64,000 bases of DNA, from positions 62,001 through 126,000 of the forward strand of contig NZ_JABASQ010000002.1 of NCBI RefSeq assembly GCF_016107535.1, given 5' to 3'. Both the position numbers and the translations under genes were made by a program. Of this stretch, positions 48,630 to 58,063 are shown in pieces. Within the stretch, counting starts at the first letter, position 1; each line of letters opens with the position of its first letter. The stretch is from Psychrobacter cibarius. Its GTDB lineage: Bacteria; Pseudomonadota; Gammaproteobacteria; Pseudomonadales; Moraxellaceae. The notes beneath the pieces were generated by a model, which ran no database searches, had not been told where the DNA came from, and saw nothing but the letters and a program-made list of their open reading frames with translations.

Positions 48630-49988
48630 TTATGCTAGCTCATCTAAGCGAATGCGTACTACTTTATCAGTAATGGTCTCTAATTTTTCAATTTTTTCGA
48701 TGGCTAGATTCATCTGACTTTCGACCACGGGCAGCGTCAAGATAATAACCGGAACTTGACCAACTTTGTGCGCAGGTTTTTGTAAAATCGCATCGATATT
48801 GATACCAGCATCGCTTAGAATGCGAGTAATATCTGCCAAGACACCAGGGCTATCATAAGCATGTACGCGCAGATAATAACCGGTAATCATCTGCTCAGCG
48901 CGCAATATGGGCGTGTCTGATAGCTGCTCAGGGATAAATGCTAAATGCGGCACATGGTGACCGTGGTTGTTTTGATTACTGTTGCTTTCATCGTTACTGT
49001 CTTTGCTACCTAGAACACGCACCAAATCCATCACATCGGCCATTACCGCAGAAGCGGTTGCGCCAGCACCAGCACCATCACCGCAATATAGCGTCTGTCC
49101 AAGCGGATGAGAGTTGACCAGTACGGCGTTTTTTACGCCATTGACGTTGGCGAGTAACGCATCCTGCGGAATGAGCGTTGGGTGCACGCGCAGCTCGATA
49201 CCAGAAGCCTCATCATTACCTTGACCATCACGGCGTACGGCAAAGCCCAAATGCTTGATACGGTAGCCAAGCTCTTCCGCATAGTTGACGTCTTGTAAGG
49301 TGATACCAGTGATGCCTTCACAGTAGACCTTATCAAATTGCAGCGGAATACCAAAGGCGATAGAGGCGAGTAATGCCAGTTTATGAGCCGCATCAATACC
49401 TTCGACATCAAAAGTCGGATCTGCTTCTGCATAACCCAATTCTTGTGCTTCGCTCAACACGTCGGCAAACGGGCGACCTTTGTCACGCATTTCGGTCATG
49501 ATAAAGTTGCCAGTACCGTTGATGATACCTGCTAGCCAATCGATTTTATTGGCAGCGAGCGCTTCGCGCATTACCTTAATGATAGGGATACCGCCTGCGA
49601 CTGCTGCTTCATAAGCGACATGGACGTTATGCTCTTCAGCAAAGGCAAAGATTTCGTTGCCATGTTCTGCCAATAGCGCCTTATTTGCAGTCACCACATG
49701 CTTGCCGTTTTTAATGGCGTGCATAATTACGTCTTTGGCAAGGGTCGTACCGCCAATCACCTCGACGACGATATCGACATTGTCGCTTGCAGCAGTTGCC
49801 ATCAAGTCACTGTTTTGCATAATATTGGGATCAATATCATCACGATGACGGCGCGTACCAACTTCGGTAATGATAATGTCGCGTCCGCTACGGCGTTTTA
49901 GCTCACTTAAGTTGTCATTGATTAGATTGATCACGCCCGTTCCGACGGTGCCCAGACCAAGTATCGCTAGTTTGATGGAATTACTCAC
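48630..49988 (-). CDS. hom: Homoserine dehydrogenase
   Basis: Reduces aspartate semialdehyde to homoserine, the branch-point to threonine and methionine. The N-terminal NAD(P)-binding motif is LGLGTVGTGV; then VVEVIGGTTLAKDVI, the catalytic domain signature IPIIKVMREALAANKIDWLA and GIINGTGNFIMTEMRDKG, and a C-terminal ACT domain (LRVHAYDSPGVLADITRILS) for threonine feedback. It is monofunctional (452 residues), not fused to aspartokinase. An insert rich in N and S (SKDSNDESNSNQNNHGHH) occurs before the ACT domain. thrC does not follow in this window. Confidence 0.95.
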   Translation of the reverse strand: MSNSIKLAILGLGTVGTGVINLINDNLSELKRRSGRDIIITEVGTRRHRDDIDPNIMQNSDLMATAASDNVDIVVEVIGGTTLAKDVIMHAIKNGKHVVTANKALLAEHGNEIFAFAEEHNVHVAYEAAVAGGIPIIKVMREALAANKIDWLAGIINGTGNFIMTEMRDKGRPFADVLSEAQELGYAEADPTFDVEGIDAAHKLALLASIAFGIPLQFDKVYCEGITGITLQDVNYAEELGYRIKHLGFAVRRDGQGNDEASGIELRVHPTLIPQDALLANVNGVKNAVLVNSHPLGQTLYCGDGAGAGATASAVMADVMDLVRVLGSKDSNDESNSNQNNHGHHVPHLAFIPEQLSDTPILRAEQMITGYYLRVHAYDSPGVLADITRILSDAGINIDAILQKPAHKVGQVPVIILTLPVVESQMNLAIEKIEKLETITDKVVRIRLDELA

Positions 49989-50258
49989 AGTATCCTCAAG
50001 AGGTTAAATATAATGAACCAATGGTAACGCTGTCACAGAGTCAAATGCACATGCGCTACTAGCTGTAGTAGTTGCGTGCATTTTGACAGTCGCAGCTTTA
50101 TCGATTTTTCATTACAGTTGAATAAAAAATACTCAAATAAAAAGTATGCTGCTGATTTTTCATAGCGCTTTATCGTATCATACCGACAAGCAGTTGTGAC
50201 GTCTACACAATGTCGCCACCGTCATAGATATCACAAATACCTGAAAAAATAATAAATT

Positions 50259-51113
50259 TTAGCTAGCACCGACAGCTTGAGCCAACTCCGCCGCAGGTAG
50301 ATAGCCGCCTACTTGCTGACCAGATTCTGTAAAGATAGCGGGAGTACCACGCACACCAAGTTTTGCACCCAGTGCCATGTGTTCTTGTACAGGGCTGGCA
50401 CAGCTAGGCGCTTGTACATCAGCGCCCATTTTTCCTTGATTCATTGCCGCCTTACGATCTTGACTACACCAAATGGCTTCCATTTTTGGCACCGATTCCT
50501 GACTGCGCGGCCATGCCAAATAACGTACTTCGATACCACGTGCATTGATATCATCCATCTCTTCATGCAGTTTACGACAATAACCACAGTCTGCATCGGT
50601 AAAGGCATAGACCACTGACTTCGTTTCGCCTATGGCTGGATAAATCACCATGTCTTTTTTATCGACGGCTTTTAGGGCTTCTTGTGCGGTACTAGCAACC
50701 AATGCCGCACTGATATCGACAGGCAGAGCCTCACCAACAGCAATAATCTGACCTTGGATAATGTGTTTGCCAGACTTATCAGTAAAGAAAGAAGGCAGTC
50801 CTTCCACTGTGACCCAATAAATACCATCCATATCTGTTGGTACGGCTGAAATGATATTTTCTTCAATACCGGACGTATTCAAATTCGCCTGCAACGCCTT
50901 TACCACGGCAGCATCGCTATTATCGGATGCCTTACTCGTACTGGTTTTAGCATCGGTATTATTGACGATACTGGTGTTGCTAGTCGCATCTGCTGCATTG
51001 TTTGAGCAGCCCGTAGCAACCACAACAAGCAGTGCACTCATCATAAAGCGAGATAAATTATTTCGAGAAAAGCGGTTTTGAGCAAAGGTGTTTTTTGCAA
51101 TCGGGGATGACAT
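50259..51113 (-). CDS. dsbC: DsbC-like disulfide isomerase, predicted lipoprotein
   Basis: DsbC repairs wrong disulfides in the periplasm and is kept reduced by DsbD. The start ATG 51113 is supported by AGGACACC upstream; an in-frame ATG at 51134 would add seven residues. The signal ends with VVVATGC, a plausible lipobox, followed by a 45-residue N/T/S/D-rich linker; typical DsbC is soluble, so membrane anchoring would be unusual. The dimerisation domain (about 80-140) precedes the thioredoxin fold with CGYC (FTDADCGYCRKLHEEM) and cis-proline GVRGTPAIFTESGQQVGGYL. A second cysteine pair (WCSQDR, PSCASP) is present as in E. coli. Confidence 0.92.
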   Translation of the reverse strand: MSSPIAKNTFAQNRFSRNNLSRFMMSALLVVVATGCSNNAADATSNTSIVNNTDAKTSTSKASDNSDAAVVKALQANLNTSGIEENIISAVPTDMDGIYWVTVEGLPSFFTDKSGKHIIQGQIIAVGEALPVDISAALVASTAQEALKAVDKKDMVIYPAIGETKSVVYAFTDADCGYCRKLHEEMDDINARGIEVRYLAWPRSQESVPKMEAIWCSQDRKAAMNQGKMGADVQAPSCASPVQEHMALGAKLGVRGTPAIFTESGQQVGGYLPAAELAQAVGAS

Positions 51114-51526
51114 ATATAGGTGTCCTGTAGGCATCGTGCCTAATCGTGAAGTCGTTTTAAGAAAAATGATACTAAATTTCCATATAAAGCAATACGTAGC
51201 GATATTGTCTTAAAGGTTTAAAATTAAAAGGTTTTTTTACAATTTAATAATTATAAAAGGTAAGTAATCATGTCGCCTATATTAACATATTTATGGCAAA
51301 TAACAGCCACAGGCTATGAGGTGATATAGGGAGGTTAGGGTAGCAATAATAGTAGTAGGCATAAACGTCAATTCAAAAAAATAAGATACATTCGTACTAT
51401 TTAATATCGACGCTTGCCCTTGTAGTCTACGGCTAATAACAGTGTTTTTATAAAAATTCCTATAAAACTATTGGTATCAGTTATTTTTAACCCTTTATTT
51501 CAATAAATTTTTGCTAAGGAGTACAC
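51114..51526. other. Divergent intergenic region between dsbC and the DUF808 gene
   Basis: About 410 AT-rich bases with no gene seen on either strand. It must hold both promoters. The DUF808 start has AAGGAG upstream. Confidence 0.5.
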
Positions 51527-52456
51527 ATGGCAGGTGCCAGTTTATTAACCCTACTTGATGATATCAGTGTGATATTGGATGATGTTTCCGTCATGACCAA
51601 AGTCGCTGCTAAAAAAACCGCTGGTGTATTGGGCGATGATTTGGCGCTCAACGCAGAACAGGTCACGGGTGTCAAAGCCAATCGTGAGCTACCAGTGGTC
51701 TGGGCGGTTGCCAAAGGCTCATTTATTAATAAACTTATTCTAGTACCAGCGGCACTCTTGATTAGTGCTGTTTATCCACCGCTGGTCACTTTTTTACTAA
51801 TGTGTGGTGGTTTGTTTTTGGTTTATGAAGGCGCTGAAAAAGTCATTCATCGATTTTGGCCACATGCTTTGCCGCATGATGAGGAGCAAAATGCTCGTCG
51901 GCAAGCCAATGCTGATGAGACTATAGATTTGGTCGCTTTTGAAAAGGAAAAGATCAAAGGTGCAGTACGTACGGATTTTATTCTGTCAGCTGAGATTATC
52001 GTAATTGCCTTGGGATCAACGGCAAGCGCCACTTTGTTAGAACGAAGCTTGGTGCTGTCTATTTTAGCCATCGGTATTACGATTGGTATTTATGGCTTGG
52101 TTGCTGGTATCGTGAAGATAGACGATGCAGGTCTGCATTTAATGGAACAAGAAGGGGCGTTCAAGCAAAAATTGGGCAAGTTAATGTTTGCAGCGGCACC
52201 CAAACTGATGAAGTTTCTATCTATCGCTGGCACGTTGGCAATGTTTTTAGTAGGCGGTGGTATCTTAGTACACGGTATCGGCTTTTTACATCATGGAGTA
52301 GAGGATATCGCTGATTTAACGGGTATCTTTGAAAGCTTAACGACAACGGTATTAAACGGCGTCATTGGTTTTATCATTGGCGCTGCGGTTGTGGCTATCT
52401 TCACAGTTATTAGTAAAATTCGTGGAAAGGACGACACAGCGTCATCTGCACACTAA
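51527..52456 (+). CDS. yedI: DUF808 inner-membrane protein (YedI family)
   Basis: Function unknown. The 309 residues match the DUF808 family from the start: MAGASLLTLLDDISVILDDV, VSVMTKVAAKKTAGVLGDDL, LNAEQVTGVKANRELPVVWA and FINKLILVPAAL. At least four to five membrane helices are visible (about 65-100, 145-205, 230-260 and 275-300). AAGGAG precedes the ATG by seven bases. It is monocistronic, convergent with rne, with which it shares a strong terminator. Confidence 0.9.
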   Translation: MAGASLLTLLDDISVILDDVSVMTKVAAKKTAGVLGDDLALNAEQVTGVKANRELPVVWAVAKGSFINKLILVPAALLISAVYPPLVTFLLMCGGLFLVYEGAEKVIHRFWPHALPHDEEQNARRQANADETIDLVAFEKEKIKGAVRTDFILSAEIIVIALGSTASATLLERSLVLSILAIGITIGIYGLVAGIVKIDDAGLHLMEQEGAFKQKLGKLMFAAAPKLMKFLSIAGTLAMFLVGGGILVHGIGFLHHGVEDIADLTGIFESLTTTVLNGVIGFIIGAAVVAIFTVISKIRGKDDTASSAH

Positions 52457-52504
52457 GTCGGTTACCTGTGCTTTAGCTTTATATTTTTTGTCATTTTATT
52501 TCGT

Positions 52505-52542
52505 AAAAAAGCCCCAAAGTTGCTGACAACTTTGGGGCTTTT
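52505..52542. terminator. Bidirectional terminator between the DUF808 gene and rne
   Basis: A perfect 16-bp stem AAAAGCCCCAAAGTTG/CAACTTTGGGGCTTTT with A and T flanks. Confidence 0.93.
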
Positions 52543-52560
52543 GCGTTGGGCGTTATACGA

Positions 52561-55500
52561 TTAACTTTCGCTATTTGAGTCATCAGCTTCTAGCTTTTCA
52601 GCTTGCGTGGGCTTTTTATGCTCCGTTTTAGGCTTACGGCTACGTGCCTTTGGTACTTTTGGTGTGGTCAAATTAAACATACCAGTTTGCGGCAGCAGTT
52701 GTTCAGCCACATTCTCAATCATGTTTTTATAACTGGCAATCGTGGTTTTTGACTTAGCAGCCTGACTGTCGTCTTTGCCCGCTTCTTTGGTATTGATAAG
52801 TTGCTCTACCTTAGGCTCATCTGCTGGCTTAGTTTTTTCAACGTCAGCCTCTTGAGTATTAGCCTCTTGAATGTCAGCAGCTTCGCTATCGTCATGTGCC
52901 CCGTCAATCTTTTCAGCTGCTACATGCTCAGCCATAACAGTGCCTTCATTCGACGGCTCGTTAGTTGCTTCTACTAGGGCTTGATCTGCTTCTAGTAATT
53001 GTTCGCTGTCAGCACTGATATTATTAGCCTGAGCTTGATTGGCTAGAGCATTTGCCTCAACATCATGAGCATCCACATTGTTATCATCATGTTCAATAAC
53101 CGCTTGCTCAGTATCAGTCGTCTGTTCGGTCGGTAGACTCAACACTGCGGGCTCCTGATAACTAGGATGTTGACCACGTGGATCGTTGCCAGCACGCTTA
53201 CCAATGGCGCGTGGTTCGACGTCTGTTTTACCTTGCGTTGCCGCAAATTGACTGACCGCTTGTGTCATCGTTTCAAAGCGCGTCAGGTAATCTGCCGCCA
53301 ATGGCTGATAGCCATAGTTGCTAAAGTCGAAATTGCTATCCTCAACTTTGGTATCAGCAGTCGGTGTGACGCTCGTTTCAATGTTGGCTGATTTGTTAGC
53401 TGATTTTGCTTGCTGCGTATGTGCATCGATAGCAGCAATAAAGCAACTAATGACACCGTCATTTTTCAAACGACTTTCTGCATCTGCCAATGCTTGACGA
53501 ACAAAATCACCAACGGTGCCACGAATAGTCGATGCGCTTACCACTGCAGGCTCAGATACTGGTGGTTGTTGAGTTGCTTGCACTTGCTGACTACGAACCA
53601 CACGTGGATCATTACTAGCCTGACCAAACTTCTCAGCAGTCACGTAGCGTTTGGCAAACAATGCTTCGTGCGTTAACGCCAGTGCTGAGTTGTTTTTATC
53701 ATTTGCGCTATGACTGTCATTGGCATTGCTAAAATCGGCGTCACTGTCGGTAGTAACGTCAACAGTGTCACTATTCGCTTTTTCTGTGGATTCTGATTCT
53801 GGCTGCTTTGGTGTTATTGCTACGCTGTCCACGTCGGTATCCACAGATTTTGAATGGTCAGCTTGGTCTTTGGTAACGCTGTTAGATGTTGGTTGCTCAT
53901 CTATAGCAGGTTTCTTGACAGTAGCGTTACTGTCTGTTTTCGGGGCATTATTTTGTCCCTTGTCCTCAGTGGTGCTAACGTTAACCTCATCAACATTAAC
54001 ATCATGAGTCGCTACAGTGCCTTCGTCGTTACCCTTCACAGCAGCTGTTTCAGGAGCAATTTTTTTGTCATTGCTCTGCTGATTATCACTTTGCTGTGTA
54101 TTAGCTTCTTTTTTACAGCTTTCTTTATCAACATCATTTACTGATTTTTGCTTTTCAGTAGATTGAGACTTTGTCTGTATAGACTTACTGTCATCTAGAG
54201 ACAAGTGCACGACTTCTGGTGATTTCAGCTCAACAGGTGCTTCATTGACCTGTAGCACGACTTCATTAGGATCTTGACTTCGACGCGTGTTAGAGTGATT
54301 TTTTCGGCCGTTCGCACCTGTCGTCGCTTGCTGATTGGGTTGCTTAATGTTTTCAGCTGTTAGTGTCTCGCCGCGCTCTAACTTGCCACGTGAGCCGCGT
54401 TGACTATGCGATTTACGCTTCGCACGAGTTTGCTCATCTGCCGTATTACTGTCTTTATCAGCATCATCATTGCGCTCGTTTGCATGGTGGCTACTGTCTT
54501 GACGACTGCTGTTTTGCTGATTATTGTCTTGACGATTGTTGCGGTTGCGCTCATTCGTGCGTCTGGTATCCTGTTGACGTTTGTTTTGATTGTCAGCCTG
54601 CTTGTCATCAGCGTTATTTGCCGCATTATTTGAGGTGTTGTTCTCGGTATCGCCGCTTACTTCATTGCTCGACTCTTCTGCCTGATCTTTTCTTTGACGA
54701 GGTTTAGAAGATCTAGATTTACGTGGCTTACGTCTTCTTCTATCTTCATTACTGCTATCATCATCGGTGTCGCTGTCTGAGCTACGACGTGCTTGTTGAC
54801 GATTGGCATTGTTGTCGGCCGGTTGTTCGTTATTTTTCTGACTGTTCTGCTGATTTGCTGGTACGTTGTTCGATGCACCCGTTGATGTATTACTCAGAGC
54901 ACTGCTATCCACTTGTCCAAATGAGCCTAAGCTTTGTGCGCCATTATTTACTAGTGCTTCAATGGCTTCTGCTGCATCACGACTACTGACGCTAGGCGTC
55001 GTTGAGGCTTGTGGTGCTTGCGCAAATAGGTTTGATAACCACGCCACTGCTTGTGGCTGGGCCGCTGTCTCAACATGTGCAGGAGCTGTAGTTGCTGCTA
55101 CTGGAGCAACAGGGGCAGGGGCTGCCACACTCTGGTTGTTGTTTGCTTGTGGCGCGCGCGCCGATGAAACGTTGGTCGTATTTTTATTGTTGCGATGGTC
55201 GTTGCTGTGTTTACTATGCTCAGCTGTACTGGTCGGTTTGTTTGATTGGCTAGTAGTATCAGTATCGTTGCTCGCTACCTGACGTGGCTGGCGCGTTGGC
55301 TGTTGCTCTGGACGCTCTTTTTCAGCCGTTTGCCAGTCAACTTCATAACCCAAATCGCTATGTTCTTGGGCTGTATCCGTAATACGCTCATAACTTGAAG
55401 GCGCAAAGCCATCACGGTTAAAGTGTAGTTTAAAGTTAGGCGACTCTAAATGCGCGTGTGGCAAAATCGTGATACGCGTGCCACTGTCTTGCTCAAGATA

Positions 55501-56868
55501 AACTAAGGCATCACGTTTTTCGTTTAATAAGAAGGCGGCGATATCTGTTGGAACTTCTGCTTGTACTTCGCCTTGACGCTCTTTTAGCGCGATTTGTTCG
55601 ATCTGACGCATAATTGATAGTGACAATGAGCGCAAGTCACGAATCATGCCGTTACCATGGCAGCGTGGGCAGATATAGCCGGTTGATTCTTCTAGCGATG
55701 GACGTAGACGCTGACGGCTCATTTCCATCAAACCAAACTTAGAAATATCACCAAATTGCACGCGTGCACGGTCATATTTGGTGGCATCAATCAGACGTTT
55801 TTCGACTTCTTTTTGATGCTTATTGTCATTCATATCAATAAAATCAATGACAATCAAACCACCCATATCACGCAAACGTAGCTGACGGGCAATTTCATCG
55901 GCTGCTTCTAGGTTGGTATGATACGCAGTTTCGGCAACGTCTGAACCTTTGGTCGACTTGGCTGAGTTGATATCGATAGAGACTAGTGCTTCAGTTTGAT
56001 CAATAACGATTGAGCCGCCTGATGGCAAACGCACTTCACGTTGATACGCGGTTTCGATCTGTTTTTCGATATTAAAGCGCGAAAACATGGGCTCATAATC
56101 GGTATATTTGCGTAGCTTTTCTGCTTGTTTTGGCATAACCGCATCGATAAATCCTGCCGCTTCAATGTAAGCGTTTTCGTTATCGATCCAAATTTCAGCG
56201 ATATCATCACGTAGGTAATCACGGACAGCACGGGTTACGACGCCTGCTTCTTGATGTACCAAGCGCGGTGACGGATATTTCTGGTTTTGTTCTTGAATGG
56301 CTTGCCAGATATTCAGCAAGTGGTTTAAATCATGCTGCAAGTCCTCTTGAGTTTTACCAATACCCGCGGTACGAATGATGACACTCATACCTTTTGGCAA
56401 ATCAAGATTGCTTAGCATACGCTTCATGTCTTCACGAAGTTTGCCCGAGATTTGACGTGAGATACCGCCGCCACGAGGGTTGTTTGGCATCAATACCAAA
56501 TAGCGACCTGCTAAAGAGACATACGTCGATAGGGCAGCGCCTTTATTGCCGCGCTCCTCTTTTTCGACTTGGACGATTAATTCATCGCCTTCTTTGATCA
56601 GTTTTTTGATATTTTCGTCACGTGGATTACCGCTTAAGTATTCAGCAGAGATTTCACGAATGGGTAAAAAACCTTGGCGCTGTGAGCCATATTCGACAAA
56701 CACCGCTTCAAGCGATGGCTCGACACGGGTCACATGACCTTTATATATATTGGATTTTTTTTGTTCACGAGTACGGTTTTCAAGATCGAAATCGTAAAGA
56801 TGATTGCCTTTACATAAGGCGACACGAATTTCTTCGTTTTGAGTAGCGTTGATCAAAATGCGTTTCAT
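52561..56868 (-). CDS. rne: Ribonuclease E
   Basis: RNase E starts most mRNA decay and rRNA/tRNA processing and scaffolds the degradosome. The catalytic half is well conserved: MKRILINATQNEEIRVALCK, S1 domain (about 35-120, GFLPIREIS), the magnesium-binding aspartates in LVSIDINSAK and LIVIDFID (about 300 and 342), and the zinc link CPRC (C400, C403). The 900-residue C-terminal tail is disordered with an arginine-rich patch (RRRRKPRKSRSSKPRQRK) near 715-735 and long stretches of N, Q, D, S and T; NDPR occurs twice in it. At 1435 residues it is much longer than the E. coli enzyme (1061). Confidence 0.97.
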   Translation of the reverse strand: MKRILINATQNEEIRVALCKGNHLYDFDLENRTREQKKSNIYKGHVTRVEPSLEAVFVEYGSQRQGFLPIREISAEYLSGNPRDENIKKLIKEGDELIVQVEKEERGNKGAALSTYVSLAGRYLVLMPNNPRGGGISRQISGKLREDMKRMLSNLDLPKGMSVIIRTAGIGKTQEDLQHDLNHLLNIWQAIQEQNQKYPSPRLVHQEAGVVTRAVRDYLRDDIAEIWIDNENAYIEAAGFIDAVMPKQAEKLRKYTDYEPMFSRFNIEKQIETAYQREVRLPSGGSIVIDQTEALVSIDINSAKSTKGSDVAETAYHTNLEAADEIARQLRLRDMGGLIVIDFIDMNDNKHQKEVEKRLIDATKYDRARVQFGDISKFGLMEMSRQRLRPSLEESTGYICPRCHGNGMIRDLRSLSLSIMRQIEQIALKERQGEVQAEVPTDIAAFLLNEKRDALVYLEQDSGTRITILPHAHLESPNFKLHFNRDGFAPSSYERITDTAQEHSDLGYEVDWQTAEKERPEQQPTRQPRQVASNDTDTTSQSNKPTSTAEHSKHSNDHRNNKNTTNVSSARAPQANNNQSVAAPAPVAPVAATTAPAHVETAAQPQAVAWLSNLFAQAPQASTTPSVSSRDAAEAIEALVNNGAQSLGSFGQVDSSALSNTSTGASNNVPANQQNSQKNNEQPADNNANRQQARRSSDSDTDDDSSNEDRRRRKPRKSRSSKPRQRKDQAEESSNEVSGDTENNTSNNAANNADDKQADNQNKRQQDTRRTNERNRNNRQDNNQQNSSRQDSSHHANERNDDADKDSNTADEQTRAKRKSHSQRGSRGKLERGETLTAENIKQPNQQATTGANGRKNHSNTRRSQDPNEVVLQVNEAPVELKSPEVVHLSLDDSKSIQTKSQSTEKQKSVNDVDKESCKKEANTQQSDNQQSNDKKIAPETAAVKGNDEGTVATHDVNVDEVNVSTTEDKGQNNAPKTDSNATVKKPAIDEQPTSNSVTKDQADHSKSVDTDVDSVAITPKQPESESTEKANSDTVDVTTDSDADFSNANDSHSANDKNNSALALTHEALFAKRYVTAEKFGQASNDPRVVRSQQVQATQQPPVSEPAVVSASTIRGTVGDFVRQALADAESRLKNDGVISCFIAAIDAHTQQAKSANKSANIETSVTPTADTKVEDSNFDFSNYGYQPLAADYLTRFETMTQAVSQFAATQGKTDVEPRAIGKRAGNDPRGQHPSYQEPAVLSLPTEQTTDTEQAVIEHDDNNVDAHDVEANALANQAQANNISADSEQLLEADQALVEATNEPSNEGTVMAEHVAAEKIDGAHDDSEAADIQEANTQEADVEKTKPADEPKVEQLINTKEAGKDDSQAAKSKTTIASYKNMIENVAEQLLPQTGMFNLTTPKVPKARSRKPKTEHKKPTQAEKLEADDSNSES

Positions 56869-58063
56869 ATTTGTATCCTATGAGTACGCATAACAACGAC
56901 GAGACGGGCTTTAGAGCGCAATGGCAAGTATGGCTAATATTTAAATTAGCATGGGCAGATGTTAATCAACGATAGAACGTAAATCATGGGTTAATAAAGC
57001 ACTTGGGCTTTGTCAATGGCTTGTTTTTTACCTAAAGTGTGTTAGCAAAACTAACGTAAATATAAAATTTATAGGGTGTAAGGCTATCTATTTATATCCT
57101 ATTATTGATAGGTTTGGTACAAATATTAATGCGTCAGCATGCGATTCAGTTTTACTATCAGCAAGCTTTATTGGTAGTCATGCCAGCTTACTTTGTAAGA
57201 GCAGGCGACGGGCAGTGACGAGATTCAATATACTGATATTCAAAAGGCGTTGTGCTGCTGCAATCCATCCATCAAAGTCTAGCAATAATATCGCTGTTAT
57301 AAATACCATTATATGAAATGGTGATATTCAGCAATTATTTGTTTAGGTAAAGCAATTGGTCACTCTTTATTTATCGTTCTTTCTGGTATAACGTCAATAA
57401 TATCTTGGGTGTTTTACGGTTAGGTGTCGCGGCTCCGGTGATCAGCGGGGCGTACTTGGCAAACAGAATAAATGACCAAACTATCGGTGTGGTGCTGTAT
57501 TCATATCTTTTTTATCGTTATCTGTTTGACCACCAATACGTAGGCAGCTATCGATATACTTCTCGATCCTAATGCTAAACAACCCATACTTGCTCAACTA
57601 CACTTGCGTAAAGGACCGCCAGATAACCAGTCATTAAATCATGAATAATTATCAAATAAAGTCGTTGTCATGCAGGTTGTGAGTCAATGTAGTGTCATTA
57701 TCGGTCAATAAACAGGCATTTAGCCAAACTTATCAACGCTGAATTTATGAACACAAAGGTATTTAGTGTCACTATTTATTCTATGGTACTGAGTAAAGTC
57801 AGTACGATACTTTCATTTTACAATTTATGGGGACATATCTATAAATATCTACAAGTGATATTTCTAAACAGATACTGCGCCCTAAAATCCGATTAAACAT
57901 ACAATGTTGGCAGGGTATACCGCTAATACCTTTTCACTAAAAGTTCGTAAAAATGGTAATGCACTATTTAGAACAACAACAATGATTATTGCTCCAGTCT
58001 CTGCTTAATTGTCGCTCAACATGCTAAACTATAGCAAATCTTTCTGTAAATACCTAACTAAAA
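56869..58063. other. 1.2-kb divergent non-coding region between rne and rluC
   Basis: No intact gene. The rne-proximal part (56869-57200) probably is the long rne leader, which in E. coli mediates autoregulation. A probable gene relic is at 57351-57648. The remainder, to 58063, is AT-rich and holds the rluC promoter. I found no tRNA or hairpin terminator. Confidence 0.6.
57351..57648 (+). pseudogene. Probable frameshifted remnant of a membrane protein C-terminus
   Basis: Frame 57351 onward reads SNWSLFIYRSFWYNVNNILG, then VLRLGVAAPVISGAYLANRI and NDQTIGVVLYSYLFYRYLFD. After about position 57543 the sense continues one frame over as AAIDILLDPNAKQPILAQLH followed by LRKGPPDNQSLNHE and TAA at 57646-57648. 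Joining the two by removing one base gives a 98-residue plausible hydrophobic C-terminus. No start codon or ribosome site fits and stops interrupt upstream. I do not recognise the parent family. Confidence 0.35.

Noticed and set aside
53167..55282. Plus-strand ORFs opposite the rne tail
   Set aside because: Odd Cys/His/Leu/Tyr-rich composition, as expected for the antisense of Q/N/D/S-rich coding DNA; several overlap one another.
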